From Candidatus Vondammii sp. HM_W22 (GTDB lineage: Bacteria > Pseudomonadota > Gammaproteobacteria > Chromatiales > Chromatiaceae), in the NCBI RefSeq assembly GCF_022530855.2, contig NZ_CP099567.1, positions 930,001 to 994,000 on the forward strand: a DNA stretch of 64,000 bases. The letters run 5' to 3'. A program made the position numbers and the translations under genes. The notes below the pieces were generated by a model. That model was not told the DNA's origin. It searched no databases and worked only from the letters and a program-made list of their open reading frames with translations. Shown here piece after piece: positions 45,061-57,000 of the stretch (positions are counted from its first letter, which is position 1; every line of letters starts with the position of its first letter).

Positions 45061-45776
45061 GTCTAGTAATGAAGGTGCCAACTTTTCTTGGAGAGGCTCA
45101 GAATCGGCCCAGATACTGCCATTGGTGTTGTTCTCATCCAGCAGTTACTCGAAGACCTGGCTACCATGAACTTCAGCTGATGTTACGGCATACTTGCGAA
45201 TGACCTTGTGCTTCCGGTCTACGCTGATGCGGTTTTTGTACCCACAGTGGGTTTTGCCATGCTTCATGGTCCAACGGGCTTCAATATCCTTCTGGCGGCG
45301 TTTGTTATCACTCCATGTTTCAAGGCTGCCCCCGGCTTTGATCTGCCTATTTTCCTCTCGCGTATTGCGTTGCCTGGGTATTGGAACGATAGCGGAATCC
45401 ACAATCTGTCCCTTGCGAGCACTGAAGCCTGCGGCATCAATCTAGATCAACAGCTCTGAAAAGAATTTATCGACAAGATCCCGTTCTTTCAGGCGCTCAC
45501 GCCGGGCTCAGTCCAAGAAAATGACAAAAGCTGTAGCGATCCCATATTTGGAACTCTGTTTGATCATCATTCAGATTGAACAAATGCTGTAGGACCAACA
45601 CCTTGAACATCGGCACCGCATCGTAAGACGGACGCCCACCTTTACTGGGATCACTGTTTTTATAAACTGAGCCCAACAATACCCGAAAAGCCTCCCAGTC
45701 TACGGTCCTTTCCTGTTTTGGCAGCGGGTCTCCCAGTCGCTCAAGTCAGTCTTGATGATCAAAAATTCGGTTGCAT
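45061..45776 (-). mobile_element. IS5-family (type B) N-terminal part
   Basis: Starts near 45776 (MQPNF, then a frameshift), continues SKGGRPSYDAVPMFKVLVLQ, then FQIWDRYSFCHFLGLSPA. After a degraded part follow IVPIPRQRNTREENRQIKAG and RWTMKHGKTHCGYKNRISVD. A TAA follows GSQVFE. The same type is seen at 30046-30520. The rest lies at 42830-43230. Confidence 0.75.
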
Positions 45777-45784
45777 AATTTTTA

Positions 45785-46667
45785 TCAATGGTTGGTTAAG
45801 TTGGTTACTATGTATCGCTGATTTGCGAGATTTTTCAGAGACTCTCTTAATTGTCGATTACGACAGGCTTTCTTCCGGGTAAAGCTTTTGGCCTTTGGTG
45901 CATGCTCAGTCAGTTTATCTTTCTGTCCTGCATAGGCAGAATCTCCCCATACGCGTGTTTCGTTTCCATGCAACAGGTATTCCAATACCTGCGATTCATG
46001 AATATTGGCCGGTGTCACAGCAATTGAGTGGATCAGTTTGGTTTTGCTGCCCGCGACAATATGGGCTTTCATGCCAAAGTACCATTGATTGCCTTTGCGG
46101 GTTTGATGCATATCCGGATCACGGCTTTTCTCTTTGCGCTTCGTTGAACTTGGCGCATTGATGATCGTGGCATCAACAAGGGTTCCCCGGCTGAGCTTCA
46201 TACCATTCTCGGCTAGGTAAACATTGACCAAGCGAAACAGCTCATCCCCAAGATTATTCCTTTCCATCAGATGGCGAAAATTGCAGATGGTTGTTTCATC
46301 CGGTACGGGCTCATTACCCAGATCAATACTGACGAACTTACCCATGGCACGTGAATCATGAAGAGCTTCTTCCGCTGCAGGATCAGAGAGCTCAAACCAG
46401 TGCTGTAGGAAGTGGATGCGCCGCATGCGCTTTAGACCAATGGGCTTTCTACCCGCGCCCTTCGGATTTGGGTAACAGGGTGCTATGACCTCGCCAAGCT
46501 CCTTCCAGGGGATGATTTGTTCCATCTCATCCAGAAACTGTTCCTCAGCGGTCTTTTTTCGGTATTTTTCAAAACCCCTGGCTTCTAAGCTTTATTGTTT
46601 CGTCGTTTTCCTGGAGCGGGTGATCTATAGGTCAATGGTATACGATTGCTTTAATTAATCAGAGATG
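45785..46667 (-). mobile_element. IS5-family element (type A), start codon lost
   Basis: Transposase frame with IPWKELGEVIAPCYPNPKGA, then GRKPIGLKRMRRIHFLQHWF, PDETTICNFRHLMERNNLGD, LVDATIINAPSSTKRKEKSR, DPDMHQTRKGNQWYFGMKAH and WGDSAYAGQ. At its N-terminus the ATG seen in the copy at 63927 is ACG here and codon 4 is TAA, so translation could only start at the internal Met (46525). The C-terminus is replaced by type B sequence at 45785. It ends about 13 bp after the acnA stop. Confidence 0.8.
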
Positions 46668-46679
46668 CCTCAGTTGGTT

Positions 46680-49367
46680 TCAGCTGGCAAACAGTCCACG
46701 CAATACGTAAGGAAGAATGCCGCCGTTGCAATAGTAATCAACCTCGACTGGCGTATCGATTCGCATCAACAAACTACATTCGCTGGTGTGACCATCGGCG
46801 TGCTGGATGCGAAGCGTGACGTCCTGTCCTGGCACGACGCCATCTTCGACGCCGACAATATCGAATATTTCATCGCCTCGCAGACCGAGCGATGCGGCGC
46901 TATCCGGTCCTTTGAACTGCAGTGGCAGTACACCCATACCGACTAGATTGGACCGGTGAATACGTTCGAAGCCTTTCGCCACCACGGCTTTAACTCCGAG
47001 CAAAAGCGTCCCCTTGGCCGCCCAGTCCCGACTTGATCCGGTACCGTACTCCGCTCCTGCAAAGATAATGGTCGGTGTACCAGCACGCTGATAATCCATC
47101 GCAGCGTCGTAAATAAAGCGCTGTATCCCATCGGGTTGGCTCAGCGTCAGTCCACCTTCAACCGGTAGTCCACCCTCCCCCGGTGGCAGCATTAAGTTGC
47201 GGATTCGCACATTGGCGAAAGTACCGCGCATCATCACTTCGTGGTTGCCCCGGCGCGAACCATAACTGTTAAAATCATCCGGCGTCACACCCAACCCGCG
47301 CAGGCAAATGCCCGCCGATGAATCACTCTTAATCGAACCCGCGGGACTGATGTGATCGGTAGTCACAGAATCACCAAAGATAGCCAGCGCGCGCGCGCCA
47401 TGAATACTCACAAGGGCTGGAGGATCCAGTGCAAAATCATCGAAAAATGGGGGGCGTGCGATATAGCTGGAGGAGTCCCATAGATATATTTCACCGGTCA
47501 CGGCAGCAATATTTTCCCAAAGCGGATTGTCCTGGGCAAACGCCTTGTACAGGCGACGATAGGCTTCCGGATCAGCCGCCTCTCTTAGAGCAGCCCCAAT
47601 CTCCTTCTGGCTGGGCCAGATATCACGCAGGTAGACAGGTGCCCCGTTGCTGTCAAAAGCAAGAGGTTCACGGGTGAGATCGATATCAATTCTGCCCGCC
47701 AGAGCAAACGCTACAACCAACGGCGGACTCATCAGGAAGTTCGCCTTGATGCCGGGGTGAATGCGAGCCTCGAAGTTGCGGTTGCCGGACAAGACCGAGG
47801 CGCAGATCAGATCCTGCTCCGATACGACACCCTCAATCTCCGGATCAAGCGGGCCGGCGTTTCCAATGCAGGTAGTGCAACCATAGGCCACGACCCGAAA
47901 GCCCAACTGTTCGAGTGGATCAAGCAGACCGGCCTGGCCGAGGTACTCGGTCACCACGCGTGATCCAGGCGCAAGTGATGTCTTTATCTGCGGCGACACC
48001 TGCAAGCCACGAGCGACTGCCTTCTGTGCGAGCAGACCAGCTGCCAGCATTACACCAGGGTTTGAGGTGTTGGTGCAGGAGGTGACCGCAGCAATCAGAA
48101 CATCTCCGCCGCTGGTGAGTGCATAACGCGCCGTCTGGGATTGGTCTGCCTTGCCAAATCCACCATCGCCCGTCGGTTTGCTCAGCAGCTCCGCAAAGCG
48201 GTGTTTCAGTTCAGGTATGACGATCCGATCCTGGGGCCGCTTCGGACCCGCCACGCTGGGCACAACGCTGGCCAGATCCAACTCCAGAACACGACTGTAA
48301 TCAATCTCGCCAGCCATGGGCATGCCAAAAAGCTGTTGCGCCTGGAAGTAGCTGCAAAAAGCATCCACCTCCTCATCGCTGCGACCGGTTGCAGAGAGAT
48401 AGTTAGCAGCCTCCTCATCAGGAGGGAAGAAGCCGATTGTCGCGCCATACTCGGGTGTCATATTGGCAATCGTCGCCCGGTCCGGCAGTGTCAGTGAAGC
48501 TGCACCCTCACCGAAGAATTCAACGAATTTACCCACCACCTGAGTTTCCCGCAGTACCTCGGTGACAAACAGCACCAGATCAGTTGCCGTCACACCTTCG
48601 CCCAAACGGCCCGAGAGGTGAACACCAACCACATCGGGCGTAAGGATGTAAACCGGCTGACCGAGCATACCGGCCTCGGCCTCAATACCACCCACGCCCC
48701 AACCCACAACACCCAAGGCATTGATCATTGTGGTGTGCGAATCAGTGCCGACGAGAGTATCCGGGAAGTAGACGCCGTCACGGTGATAGACACCCTGGGT
48801 GAGATACTCCAGATTGACCTGGTGCACAATGCCGATACCGGGTGGTACGACACGGAATGTATCGAAGGCCTGCATACCCCATTTGATAAAACGGTAGCGT
48901 TCGGCATTACGGCGAAACTCCAACCGCATGTTCAGATCCAGGGCATTGGCCTCACGGAAGTGATCGACCTGCACCGAGTGATCCACCACCAGATCGACCG
49001 GCACCAGCGGCTCTATAATGCGCGGGTTCTTGCCAAAGCGCACCGCAACGTCACGCATTGCGGCAAGATCGCAGAGCAGAGGAACGCCGGTGAAGTCCTG
49101 TAATACAATGCGCGCCACCACAAAGGGAATCTCCTCGGTGCGTACCGCTTGGGGCTGCCAATTTGCCAGCTGACGCACGTGATCTTCAGTGGTTCGCTTC
49201 CCATCGAGGTTGCGCAACAGTGATTCGAGCACAATGCGCAGTGACACCGGCAGACGCGATACATTGCCGATGCCGGCGGCCTCCAGCGCAGGTAGCGAGT
49301 ACAGACGGCTGCTTCGACCGGAAGCGAAGTCAAAATCCCGAAGCATATCTTCTTTACTGAGTGACAT
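46680..49367 (-). CDS. acnA: Aconitate hydratase AcnA
   Basis: 895 residues, IRP/AcnA type. The cluster cysteines lie in [14 protein letters not shown] and [17 protein letters not shown]. Other hallmarks: [45 protein letters not shown], and the C-terminal swivel domain with [13 protein letters not shown] and [17 protein letters not shown]. It converts citrate to isocitrate in the TCA cycle. Clean over 2.7 kb. Divergent from fumC with 141 bp between. An IS5-type element sits directly after its stop. Confidence 0.95.
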   Translation of the reverse strand: MSLSKEDMLRDFDFASGRSSRLYSLPALEAAGIGNVSRLPVSLRIVLESLLRNLDGKRTTEDHVRQLANWQPQAVRTEEIPFVVARIVLQDFTGVPLLCDLAAMRDVAVRFGKNPRIIEPLVPVDLVVDHSVQVDHFREANALDLNMRLEFRRNAERYRFIKWGMQAFDTFRVVPPGIGIVHQVNLEYLTQGVYHRDGVYFPDTLVGTDSHTTMINALGVVGWGVGGIEAEAGMLGQPVYILTPDVVGVHLSGRLGEGVTATDLVLFVTEVLRETQVVGKFVEFFGEGAASLTLPDRATIANMTPEYGATIGFFPPDEEAANYLSATGRSDEEVDAFCSYFQAQQLFGMPMAGEIDYSRVLELDLASVVPSVAGPKRPQDRIVIPELKHRFAELLSKPTGDGGFGKADQSQTARYALTSGGDVLIAAVTSCTNTSNPGVMLAAGLLAQKAVARGLQVSPQIKTSLAPGSRVVTEYLGQAGLLDPLEQLGFRVVAYGCTTCIGNAGPLDPEIEGVVSEQDLICASVLSGNRNFEARIHPGIKANFLMSPPLVVAFALAGRIDIDLTREPLAFDSNGAPVYLRDIWPSQKEIGAALREAADPEAYRRLYKAFAQDNPLWENIAAVTGEIYLWDSSSYIARPPFFDDFALDPPALVSIHGARALAIFGDSVTTDHISPAGSIKSDSSAGICLRGLGVTPDDFNSYGSRRGNHEVMMRGTFANVRIRNLMLPPGEGGLPVEGGLTLSQPDGIQRFIYDAAMDYQRAGTPTIIFAGAEYGTGSSRDWAAKGTLLLGVKAVVAKGFERIHRSNLVGMGVLPLQFKGPDSAASLGLRGDEIFDIVGVEDGVVPGQDVTLRIQHADGHTSECSLLMRIDTPVEVDYYCNGGILPYVLRGLFAS

Positions 49368-49508
49368 AATGGACCCTTTTGTGGTGGTAACGAGAGTGCT
49401 TGATCACTTTATTCGCATGCGCTCTAACCCGCATCGCTGAACAAAGACTACACTAAAACTAGACTTCGGGATGACATCGAAGTTCAGCTATACAGCGAGA
49501 GAAATACC

Positions 49509-50894
49509 ATGACAATTACCAGCAGAATAGAACAAGATTCCTTCGGTGATATTGAGGTACCCGCCGAGGCACTATGGGGAGCGCAGACCCAACGCTCGCT
49601 CATTAACTTCCACATCTCCACCGAACGCATGCCCCGGGTGCTGCTCATGGCGCTGGCGCGGGTCAAGCGTATCTGCTCGTTGGTCAATGGCGAGCTTGGC
49701 CAACTTGACGAAACAGTGGCTGCTGCCATTGCACAGGCAGCTGATGAGGTCCTGACCGGCGCCCACTCCGATGCGTTTCCGCTCGTGGTATGGCAGACCG
49801 GCTCGGGTACCCAAACCAACATGAACATGAACGAGGTGCTGGCTAACCGGGCTTCGGAACTCTTGGGTGGCGGACGTGGTATTGCACGCTGCGTGCATCC
49901 AAACGACCACGTCAATCTCGGCCAGTCATCCAACGATATCTTTCCAACCGCCATGCATGTAGCGGCCGTATTCAGCCTTACCCAGAACCTGCTGCCGGCG
50001 CTACGCAAGCTGCAGGTCACGCTCAATGATAAATCAACCGCGTTCGCCGACATCGTCAAGATTGGCCGCACCCATCTGCAGGATGCCACACCGTTGACGT
50101 TGGGACAGGAGATATCGGGCTGGGTGGCACAACTTGAACACGCCGATCAGGCGATCGTCTCAAGCCTCGGCCCTCTGTATGAACTGGCTGTTGGCGGCAC
50201 TGCGGTCGGCACCGGCCTCAATACTCATCCGCAGTTCGGTGAGCGCGTCGCCGCCAGGCTTGCACAGGAGATGGGGCTCTCCTTCCGCTGTGCCATGAAC
50301 CGCTTTGCCGCACAGGCAGCGCATGACCCGCTGGTAAATACACATGGGGCACTCAAGACACTTGCAGTGGCACTGATGAAGATCGCAAACGACGTCCGCT
50401 GGCTCGCCTCCGGGCCGCGCTGCGGGTTCGGCGAGATTCACCTGCCGGAAAATGAGCCAGGAAGTTCAATCATGCCTGGCAAGATAAACCCGACACAATG
50501 CGAGGCACTCACCATGGTGTGTTGCCAAGTGTTGGGTAACGATGTGGCGCTATCAATAGGCGGTGCATCGGGGAATTTCGAACTTAATGTTTTCAAGCCA
50601 CTGATCGCTTACAACTTCTTACAAAGCGTGCGCCTGCTGTCAGATGCGATGGCAAGTTTCGAGGCGCACTGCGTGCGCGGCATCGAGCCTGACCGCACAC
50701 GTATTGCCGAACTGCTTAGCCACTCGTTAATGTTAGTGACAGCGCTGACCCCGCATATCGGTTACGAACGTGCAGCGGCAATTGCCAATCACGCTCATGC
50801 GAATGCTATCTCTCTGCGTGAGGCGGCACTGACGCTCGGTCATGTTACCGAAGCGCAGTTCGACGAATGGGTGCAACCAGAAAAAATGGTTTAG
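49509..50894 (+). CDS. fumC: Fumarate hydratase class II (FumC)
   Basis: 461 residues. The signature [13 protein letters not shown] and the substrate motifs [39 protein letters not shown] and [20 protein letters not shown] are all present. It interconverts fumarate and malate and is oxygen-stable, in contrast to FeS fumarases. Clean frame, divergent from acnA. A carbonic anhydrase relic follows. Confidence 0.95.
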   Translation: MTITSRIEQDSFGDIEVPAEALWGAQTQRSLINFHISTERMPRVLLMALARVKRICSLVNGELGQLDETVAAAIAQAADEVLTGAHSDAFPLVVWQTGSGTQTNMNMNEVLANRASELLGGGRGIARCVHPNDHVNLGQSSNDIFPTAMHVAAVFSLTQNLLPALRKLQVTLNDKSTAFADIVKIGRTHLQDATPLTLGQEISGWVAQLEHADQAIVSSLGPLYELAVGGTAVGTGLNTHPQFGERVAARLAQEMGLSFRCAMNRFAAQAAHDPLVNTHGALKTLAVALMKIANDVRWLASGPRCGFGEIHLPENEPGSSIMPGKINPTQCEALTMVCCQVLGNDVALSIGGASGNFELNVFKPLIAYNFLQSVRLLSDAMASFEAHCVRGIEPDRTRIAELLSHSLMLVTALTPHIGYERAAAIANHAHANAISLREAALTLGHVTEAQFDEWVQPEKMV

Positions 50895-50925
50895 TGTCTG
50901 CCTGAGTTTTTCTAAACACAGATAC

Positions 50926-51093
50926 GTAGATGCCGATGTAATCCGCAATGCCGGTGGGCATGCAAGTGACGATGCCATCCGTTCCAATTCGATGGTACCG
51001 TCTGATACACAAATTTATGGTTATATTTATGACTGTAAAACAGGCAAGTTGATCGAAGTTCCAGAGGCTACCAGCGCAGGTGGCGCTTCGTAA
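50926..51093 (+). pseudogene. Beta-carbonic anhydrase relic with large internal deletion
   Basis: [20 protein letters not shown] matches the conserved block of small beta-carbonic anhydrases. It is followed at once by the family's C-terminal stretch [20 protein letters not shown]. The about 100 codons between, with the His and second Cys zinc ligands, are missing. The N-terminal part before VDADV is also absent. About 56 codons remain, in a single frame, so the cut was an in-frame deletion. Confidence 0.7.
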
Positions 51094-51244
51094 GTTAAAC
51101 AATATGGATGGCTCTTATTGGGGTAATCCCAGAAGAGCGTATATTGATTTTCATATCGCCCGGTCCTATTCAGGATTCATTCAGAATCACCCATCTATTG
51201 TGTAACTGAACCTGATAGAGATCATCTAATGAGGAGAGCACATT

Positions 51245-51652
51245 ATAAAGATCATTGCTAAAATCCTGGTAACCATATCCATTTGCCTGATCGCCACTGC
51301 ACCAACCTATGCAGGTCATGGCAAAAGCCGCCTGCTGGACCGATTCGAGCGTCAACATGAAAGAATCCAAAACGGCATCGCATCGGGTCAATTAACCCGT
51401 GGAGAAGCAAAGAAACTCAAGAAGCAACGGCGTGGAATTCGCCGGCTGACGCGTGAATTTCGTGAAGATGGCCGACTCAATAAAAATGAGCGGCGCATTC
51501 TTACCGCGAAACTGGATAAAGTCAGTAACCGAATTTGGAAGTTCAAACACAACAACCATTACCGGCACTCAACCCGCCACCGTTATTACAGCTCTAACAA
51601 ATATAATGACCATAATTACAGATGGCCTCGCTATGGAATGATCGGGCGGTAA
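51245..51652 (+). CDS. Small basic periplasmic protein with non-standard start
   Basis: About 135 residues: signal peptide KIIAKILVTISICLIATAPTYA, then a helical, highly charged domain (RFERQHERIQNGIASGQLTR, GEAKKLKKQRRGIRRLTREF, REDGRLNKNERRILTAKLDK) and a His/Tyr/Asn-rich tail. Proteins with the RIQ.G..SG.LT..EA.KL pattern are common in proteobacteria but unnamed. There is no ATG, GTG or TTG: upstream is TGA, then ATT (51242) and ATA (51245). GAGGAG lies 8 bases before the ATA, so this looks like ATG mutated to ATA. A hairpin follows. Confidence 0.55.
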   Translation: MKIIAKILVTISICLIATAPTYAGHGKSRLLDRFERQHERIQNGIASGQLTRGEAKKLKKQRRGIRRLTREFREDGRLNKNERRILTAKLDKVSNRIWKFKHNNHYRHSTRHRYYSSNKYNDHNYRWPRYGMIGR

Positions 51653-51670
51653 TAACCCACGATAAATCAA

Positions 51671-51699
51671 TCGGCGGTCCAACACTTCCGGACCGCCGA
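51671..51699 (+). terminator. Hairpin after the basic periplasmic protein
   Basis: Ten-base inverted repeat TCGGCGGTCC / GGACCGCCGA with a 9-base loop, 18 bases after the stop at 51652. No T-run follows. Confidence 0.6.
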
Positions 51700-51964
51700 A
51701 TTCCATGGCGTGAATATTCCACGGGCTTCATCCATTCCCCATGCGCTGATTCGGATACGATGAAATCCTCGTAGCTCATCGTCAGGGAAACATCGGCTCA
51801 GTTCCTGTCTGCCGTTGCCACCTCTATGCTATATGAAGTGCCTCTTTGATACCCTACCTGCCAAATTACGTTATAGTGCTTATGATACTGTTCGTGTAGT
51901 AACTCTTTATATCCGTCATATGAACCATTAATCCCCTCTTTAAATTTAAGGATTCTGCGTGATT

Positions 51965-52111
51965 ATGCCAAAGTTGTTGGGCCGCCTTTTCTGTTGGTTG
52001 GGGTTGCACGATTACCGGATCATAGACAGGGCCTTTGGTTTCGGAGCCGGCGGCGACACCGAGAAGGTACAATGCCGGCGTTGCAGGCAAGTCACCACAC
52101 GAAGGGCATGA
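51965..52111 (+). CDS. 48-residue zinc-ribbon-like protein
   Basis: MPKLLGRLFCWLGLHDYRII, then a Gly-rich turn (FGFGAGG), then EKVQCRRCRQVTTRRA. The FCWLGLH..CRRC arrangement (Cys and His early, CxxC late) suggests one small zinc site. Similar tiny proteins, some phage-derived, are known without function. An AAGGA lies 11 bases upstream. The remaining space to tamA (217 bp) holds no other gene. Confidence 0.45.
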   Translation: MPKLLGRLFCWLGLHDYRIIDRAFGFGAGGDTEKVQCRRCRQVTTRRA

Positions 52112-52328
52112 ATGGATTGGGCAAAACGATAACGAAATCAGAGCTGATCAAAAAATGAAGGCGATTTGTCCCAGAATCCAGCCGTGGTTCATGGCGTTCA
52201 GGATGCTGCACTTCTTTGTAGACCAATAAGCTATGAACTACAGCACTTAAGCTAGATAGACAATTCGCCAGAGACGGGGCGGAACTGATAAAATCCCTAC
52301 TCTTTAGTTTCTGATCGTATGGAAGTCT

Positions 52329-54053
52329 ATGCGGCAATTTTTTGTTGTCATCTGCCTGCTGCTGGCCGCTGCGACCGCACATGCTCTGGACATTGAGGTG
52401 CAGATCGAAGGTCTGGATGGCGAGCAGGAGGCCAATGTACGCACTTTCCTCTCCCTGGAACAGGAGAAGGAACGGGAAGGCCTGAGCGAAGGTCGCCTGC
52501 GCTTGCTACACAGAGAGGCACCGGGCGAGATCCGCCGGGCACTGCAACCCTTCGGCCACTTCAAGCCAGTCATCGAATCACACCTGGAACAGATCAAAGC
52601 AGGCTATCGCGCCCTCTATCGAATCCAGCCTGGCCCCCGAGTGAAACTGGCGAGGGTGGAATTCAATGCCACCGGCCCGGGCAAAAATGACAAATTGTTC
52701 GCCCAGGGCCTTGACCTGGAGGAGGGCGATTTTCTGGATCAGGCCCGCTACGATGCATTCAAGGGGAAATTGTTGTCCGATGCCCTTGAAGCCGGCTACC
52801 TGGACGCCCGCTATAAGATCCACACAGTCCGGGTGGATCTGGACAGCTACCAGGCCTACATTCGCCTGGAGCTGGACACCGGCACGCACTATCGGTTCGG
52901 CGAGGTGCGCTTCACGCAGGATGTGCTGAATCCCGAATTCCTCACCCGCTACCTGCCCTTTCAGTCAGGTGACCCTTTCAGCCACCAGCAGTTGCTGACC
53001 TTGCAGTCGGACCTGATCGACAGCGAATACTTCAGTCACGTGGAGGTGCGCACCCTGCGCGATCAGGCAGTGGGCGACCAAGTGCCCATCGAAGCGACAC
53101 TAACGCCCAACAAGCCAAACCGCTACCGGGCCGGAGTGGGTTTCTCCACCGATACAGGACCACGCATCACCCTTGACTGGAAGCGCCGCCTCATTGGCCG
53201 TGAAGGCCACCGTATGCTCAGTGAACTGCGCCTGTTGGCACCGCACAGTTTGCTAAAGACCGAGTACATCATCCCCCTGGAACGTCCGTCACAGGACGCT
53301 CTGTCGTTCTCGGCCCAGGGTGACCAATTTGACACAGACACCCGTCGCGGCGTTCGTCTGCTGCTTAACGCCGCCCATTCGTCAGGGCAAGAGGACAACT
53401 GGCACCGCTCTCTCGGCATTGACTACTCTTATGAAGAGTTCGAAGAGAATGAGCAGGACGACACCGCCTTCCTGCTGGTGCCCTATGTGAACTTCTCGCA
53501 TCTGCGGACCGATGGTCTCGACTACATCCAGCGGGGCCACCGGATTAATTTCCGCATTGAGGGGGCGGCAGAGCAACTACTCTCCGATACCAGCTACATC
53601 CAGTTCCACAGTGACAGTAAAATTATCTACGGCCTGGGCGAAAGCAAATGGCGGCTCCTGGCACGGGCTGAATTGGGCGCCACTCTTGCGCAGAGCCTGA
53701 CGGACCTGCCCGTTTCCAAGCGTTTTTTCGCCGGTGGCGACAACAGTGTGCGCGGTTTTGGACTAGACGAAATCGGACCGCGGAATGCAACCGGTGAGGT
53801 GATTGGCGGGCGCTTTCTCGCAGTGGGCAGCGTTGAGCTGGAGCGGTTACTGGCCGGCAAATGGAGTGCGGCTCTGTTCCTCGATGCCGGCAATACCTTT
53901 GACCCTGACTATGAGACCGACATCGCGTACAGCGCAGGCATCGGCATCCGCTGGCGCTCACCGGTGGGGCCAGTCCGAGTGGATCTGGCAAATGCGCTGA
54001 GTGAAGAGAACCCTTCGCTACGCCTGCACATCGTGGTCGGTTTCGAGCTATGA
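52329..54053 (+). CDS. tamA: Translocation and assembly module subunit TamA
   Basis: 574 residues with signal peptide MRQFFVVICLLLAAATAHA. POTRA domains cover about residues 20-260 (DIEVQIEGLDGEQEANVRTF, then VKLARVEFNATGPGKNDKLF, then FRFGEV-like YRFGEVRFTQDVL). The Omp85 barrel has FFAGGDNSVRGFGLDEIGPR, the conserved (V/I)RG(F/Y) motif. TamA sits in the outer membrane and works with TamB in envelope transport. Its stop overlaps tamB (ATGA). Confidence 0.93.
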   Translation: MRQFFVVICLLLAAATAHALDIEVQIEGLDGEQEANVRTFLSLEQEKEREGLSEGRLRLLHREAPGEIRRALQPFGHFKPVIESHLEQIKAGYRALYRIQPGPRVKLARVEFNATGPGKNDKLFAQGLDLEEGDFLDQARYDAFKGKLLSDALEAGYLDARYKIHTVRVDLDSYQAYIRLELDTGTHYRFGEVRFTQDVLNPEFLTRYLPFQSGDPFSHQQLLTLQSDLIDSEYFSHVEVRTLRDQAVGDQVPIEATLTPNKPNRYRAGVGFSTDTGPRITLDWKRRLIGREGHRMLSELRLLAPHSLLKTEYIIPLERPSQDALSFSAQGDQFDTDTRRGVRLLLNAAHSSGQEDNWHRSLGIDYSYEEFEENEQDDTAFLLVPYVNFSHLRTDGLDYIQRGHRINFRIEGAAEQLLSDTSYIQFHSDSKIIYGLGESKWRLLARAELGATLAQSLTDLPVSKRFFAGGDNSVRGFGLDEIGPRNATGEVIGGRFLAVGSVELERLLAGKWSAALFLDAGNTFDPDYETDIAYSAGIGIRWRSPVGPVRVDLANALSEENPSLRLHIVVGFEL

Positions 54054-57000
54054 ACCGACGTTTTATCGCCCTGCGCGGCCTGGCAACCCTGATCACCGGC
54101 ACACTATTGATTCTGCTCAGCCTGATCCTCGGCCTGGGCTTCGTACTGCACAGCGAAAGCGGCACGCGCTGGCTGTTCGACCTGGCCCAGGATCTGGCTC
54201 CGGGCGAGCTGCAAGTGGACATTATCAAAGGCCGCCTCACAGGCCCGCTTGACCTCGAAGGAGTCAGATATCGCGATGGCGATCTGGTGTTGGAGTTTGA
54301 CCGGCTGCATCTGGACTGGCAGCCCTCTGTTCTGCTACGGCAGCGCTTGCATCTGCTCACTCTGGAGATTGAACACGGCCAATTGACACTCCCCCCGCCC
54401 GAAACTGATGCAACACCCTCAGCCCCCTTCCCCGGCCTCACTCTGCCTCTGGAGCTGATACTGGATTCGATTGAGATAACCGATTTCCACATCACTCCAG
54501 CCGGGGCCGCCGAGCCCATCGTCATCGACCAGCTGACCCTTGCAGCCAGAGGTCTAGCCGATGAAGTCAACATCCAACACCTGGAGGCGGCTTCCTTTGG
54601 CGCCCGGGTGAAACTTGCCGGCAGTCTACGGCTGGACCCGGCTGTACCGATGGACCTAAAGCTGGATTGGCAATACCAATTGCCGGACCGCCCCTTGCTC
54701 TCTGGCCAGGGGCAAATCGTCGGCAATCTGGAACAGCTCAAAGTCGAGCAGACGTTGGCAGCACCTCTGTCCGCCACCTTGAGTGCCCGTCTGTTTGAGC
54801 TGATACAGGCTCCCCGCTGGGATGCCAGGCTGGCCCTCGACAGCACTGATTTAGGAGCCTTCAGCGACGCCTTCCCCGCCCATGTCAGCGGCTGGCTGCA
54901 CAGCACCGGCACCCCGGAAGCGGTGCAGTTGGAAGCCAATCTGGAGCTGACTGAGCCATCCCTGGGCCAGCTCGACTGGGACTTGGCTGTCACCTACCAG
55001 GGAGGGACAGTCACTGCAGAACGCCTGCTGGTTACCACCCCTGCGGGCACCAGAATCGAAGGCCACGGTCGTTACACCACCGACAATTCACTCGGGATGC
55101 TGGATGCTGAGCTGTCGTGGAGTGCCCTGCGCTGGCCTCTGTCTGGCGAAACACTCCAGGCTCTCAGCGAGCGGGGTCGGCTGAAAATTACTGGGCAACC
55201 AGCCAACTATCGTTACAACCTCACCATGGACGCGGCAGTGCCGGATCAGCCAGCCGTCATACTGGAGGCAACCGGTAGCGGCAATACCGAAGGCATCCGC
55301 TTCGAAGCACTGCAAGTCGTCCTGCCCGAGGGGCGGATTCAGGGTTCGGGCCAGGCGAACTGGGCACCACAACCAACCTGGGAGCTGAACCTGACCGGTT
55401 CCAATATCAATCCGGCGCTATTCCATGCCGATTTTCCCGGCAAGCTGGCACTGGAGTTGGTCACCCGGGGCCGGATACAGGAGAGTGCTCCCCAAATGGA
55501 AGTAAACCTGGCCAGTCTGAATGGTGAAGTGCGCGGTTACCCCCTCAACGCCACGGGCAAGCTGAAGCTGGATGACGAAGAGTTGCAGATAGAGGGTCTG
55601 GAGCTGACCTCCGGTAGCAGTGAGGCCCGCATCGAAGGTACCGCCGGCAACACCCTTGACCTGAACTGGAGCCTGAAGGCCGATGATCTGACCAGCCTGT
55701 GGCCTGGCCTGTCCGGCACGCTGAACAGTACGGGCCGACTTGGCGGCAGCCCCGAAGCACCGCAGGTTCACGCCGCTATTGATGGTAAAAGCATTGCCTT
55801 TGAGGGCCATGAAGTGGCAGCGCTTCAGATTCGGGCGGACCTGGATCTGGGTGGTGACCAGCAGATGAACCTGGACTTGGCGGCCAAGGAGCTGAAAACC
55901 GGCGCAATGCAGTGGCAAACACTGACTCTAGGCATTACGGGTAAGCGCAGCGCACACCACCTAGACCTCAAGCTGGACAGCAGGCTGGCACCAGCAGCAC
56001 AACTGGCCATCGATGCAGGCCTGGATAACAACAATACCTGGAGCGGCCATCTCCGGACGCTGGCCCTCACCCTGCCCGAAATTGGCCGCTGGGACCTGGA
56101 AGAGCCTGCCGCCTTTACCCTGTCTGCCAGCACTCAAAAGGTACAGGACCTCTGTCTGGCCGCTGCCGACGGCGGGCGTTTGTGCGCCGAGCTCGACCGT
56201 ATCGCAGACCAGAGCTGGAAGGCGAGTCTGAACGCCCCGGCCTTTCCGCTGGCCTTTTTCCAGCACTGGCTGCCGCCGGAATTAAAGCTCACAGGTCGTA
56301 GTGACCTGACGGCGAGTTTCACTGCCGACCCCATGGAAGCCGTTAGCGGGCAGGCGGAACTCAAGCTACCCGAAGGCCTGCTTACCTTCGAACTGAAAGG
56401 TGAACCGCACCGGATAGATTTTTCAGGTGGCAGCTTGCAGGCGAAATTGGATGCCAGCGGCGCCCATACCAAACTTGGGATACCACTGGCTGGCCTGGGG
56501 GTAATCAATGGGGAAATCGACTTGCCCGGACTGAAAGTATCTGATCTGAACCTGGAAAAGCAGCCATTGGCCGGCCGTTTGAAGGCACGTATCGACGACC
56601 TGAGCCTGGCTTCGATGGTGGCACCACAGTTGCAAAATGTGGCAGGAAGCATCGATATGGACTTCATCCTGGCGGGCCGCCTCGCCCGGCCTCAGGTTCA
56701 AGGCAAGGCACTATTAAAGAGTGGTGCATTGGACATCCCGGATCTGGGCCTGGAACTGCGTGAGCTGAGCCTGAGCCTGACGGCGCCAAGCCTGGACCGG
56801 CTGAAGATTCAAGGCACGGTAAGCTCAGGCGGCGGCACACTGACCCTGGAGGGCGAGACCCGAATCGATCCGGAACAGGGTTATCCCACCCGGATCAAGG
56901 TGCAGGGTAAAGATTGGGTAGCGGTGAATATTCCTGAAGCGGAGGTACATATATCGCCGGAATTGGTGATCCTGCACAGCAAAGAGCGCTCAGAGTTGGA

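Noticed and set aside
53623-54993. 456-residue minus-strand frame
   Set aside because: It is antisense to tamA and tamB, with biased Arg/Ser composition typical of a shadow frame.
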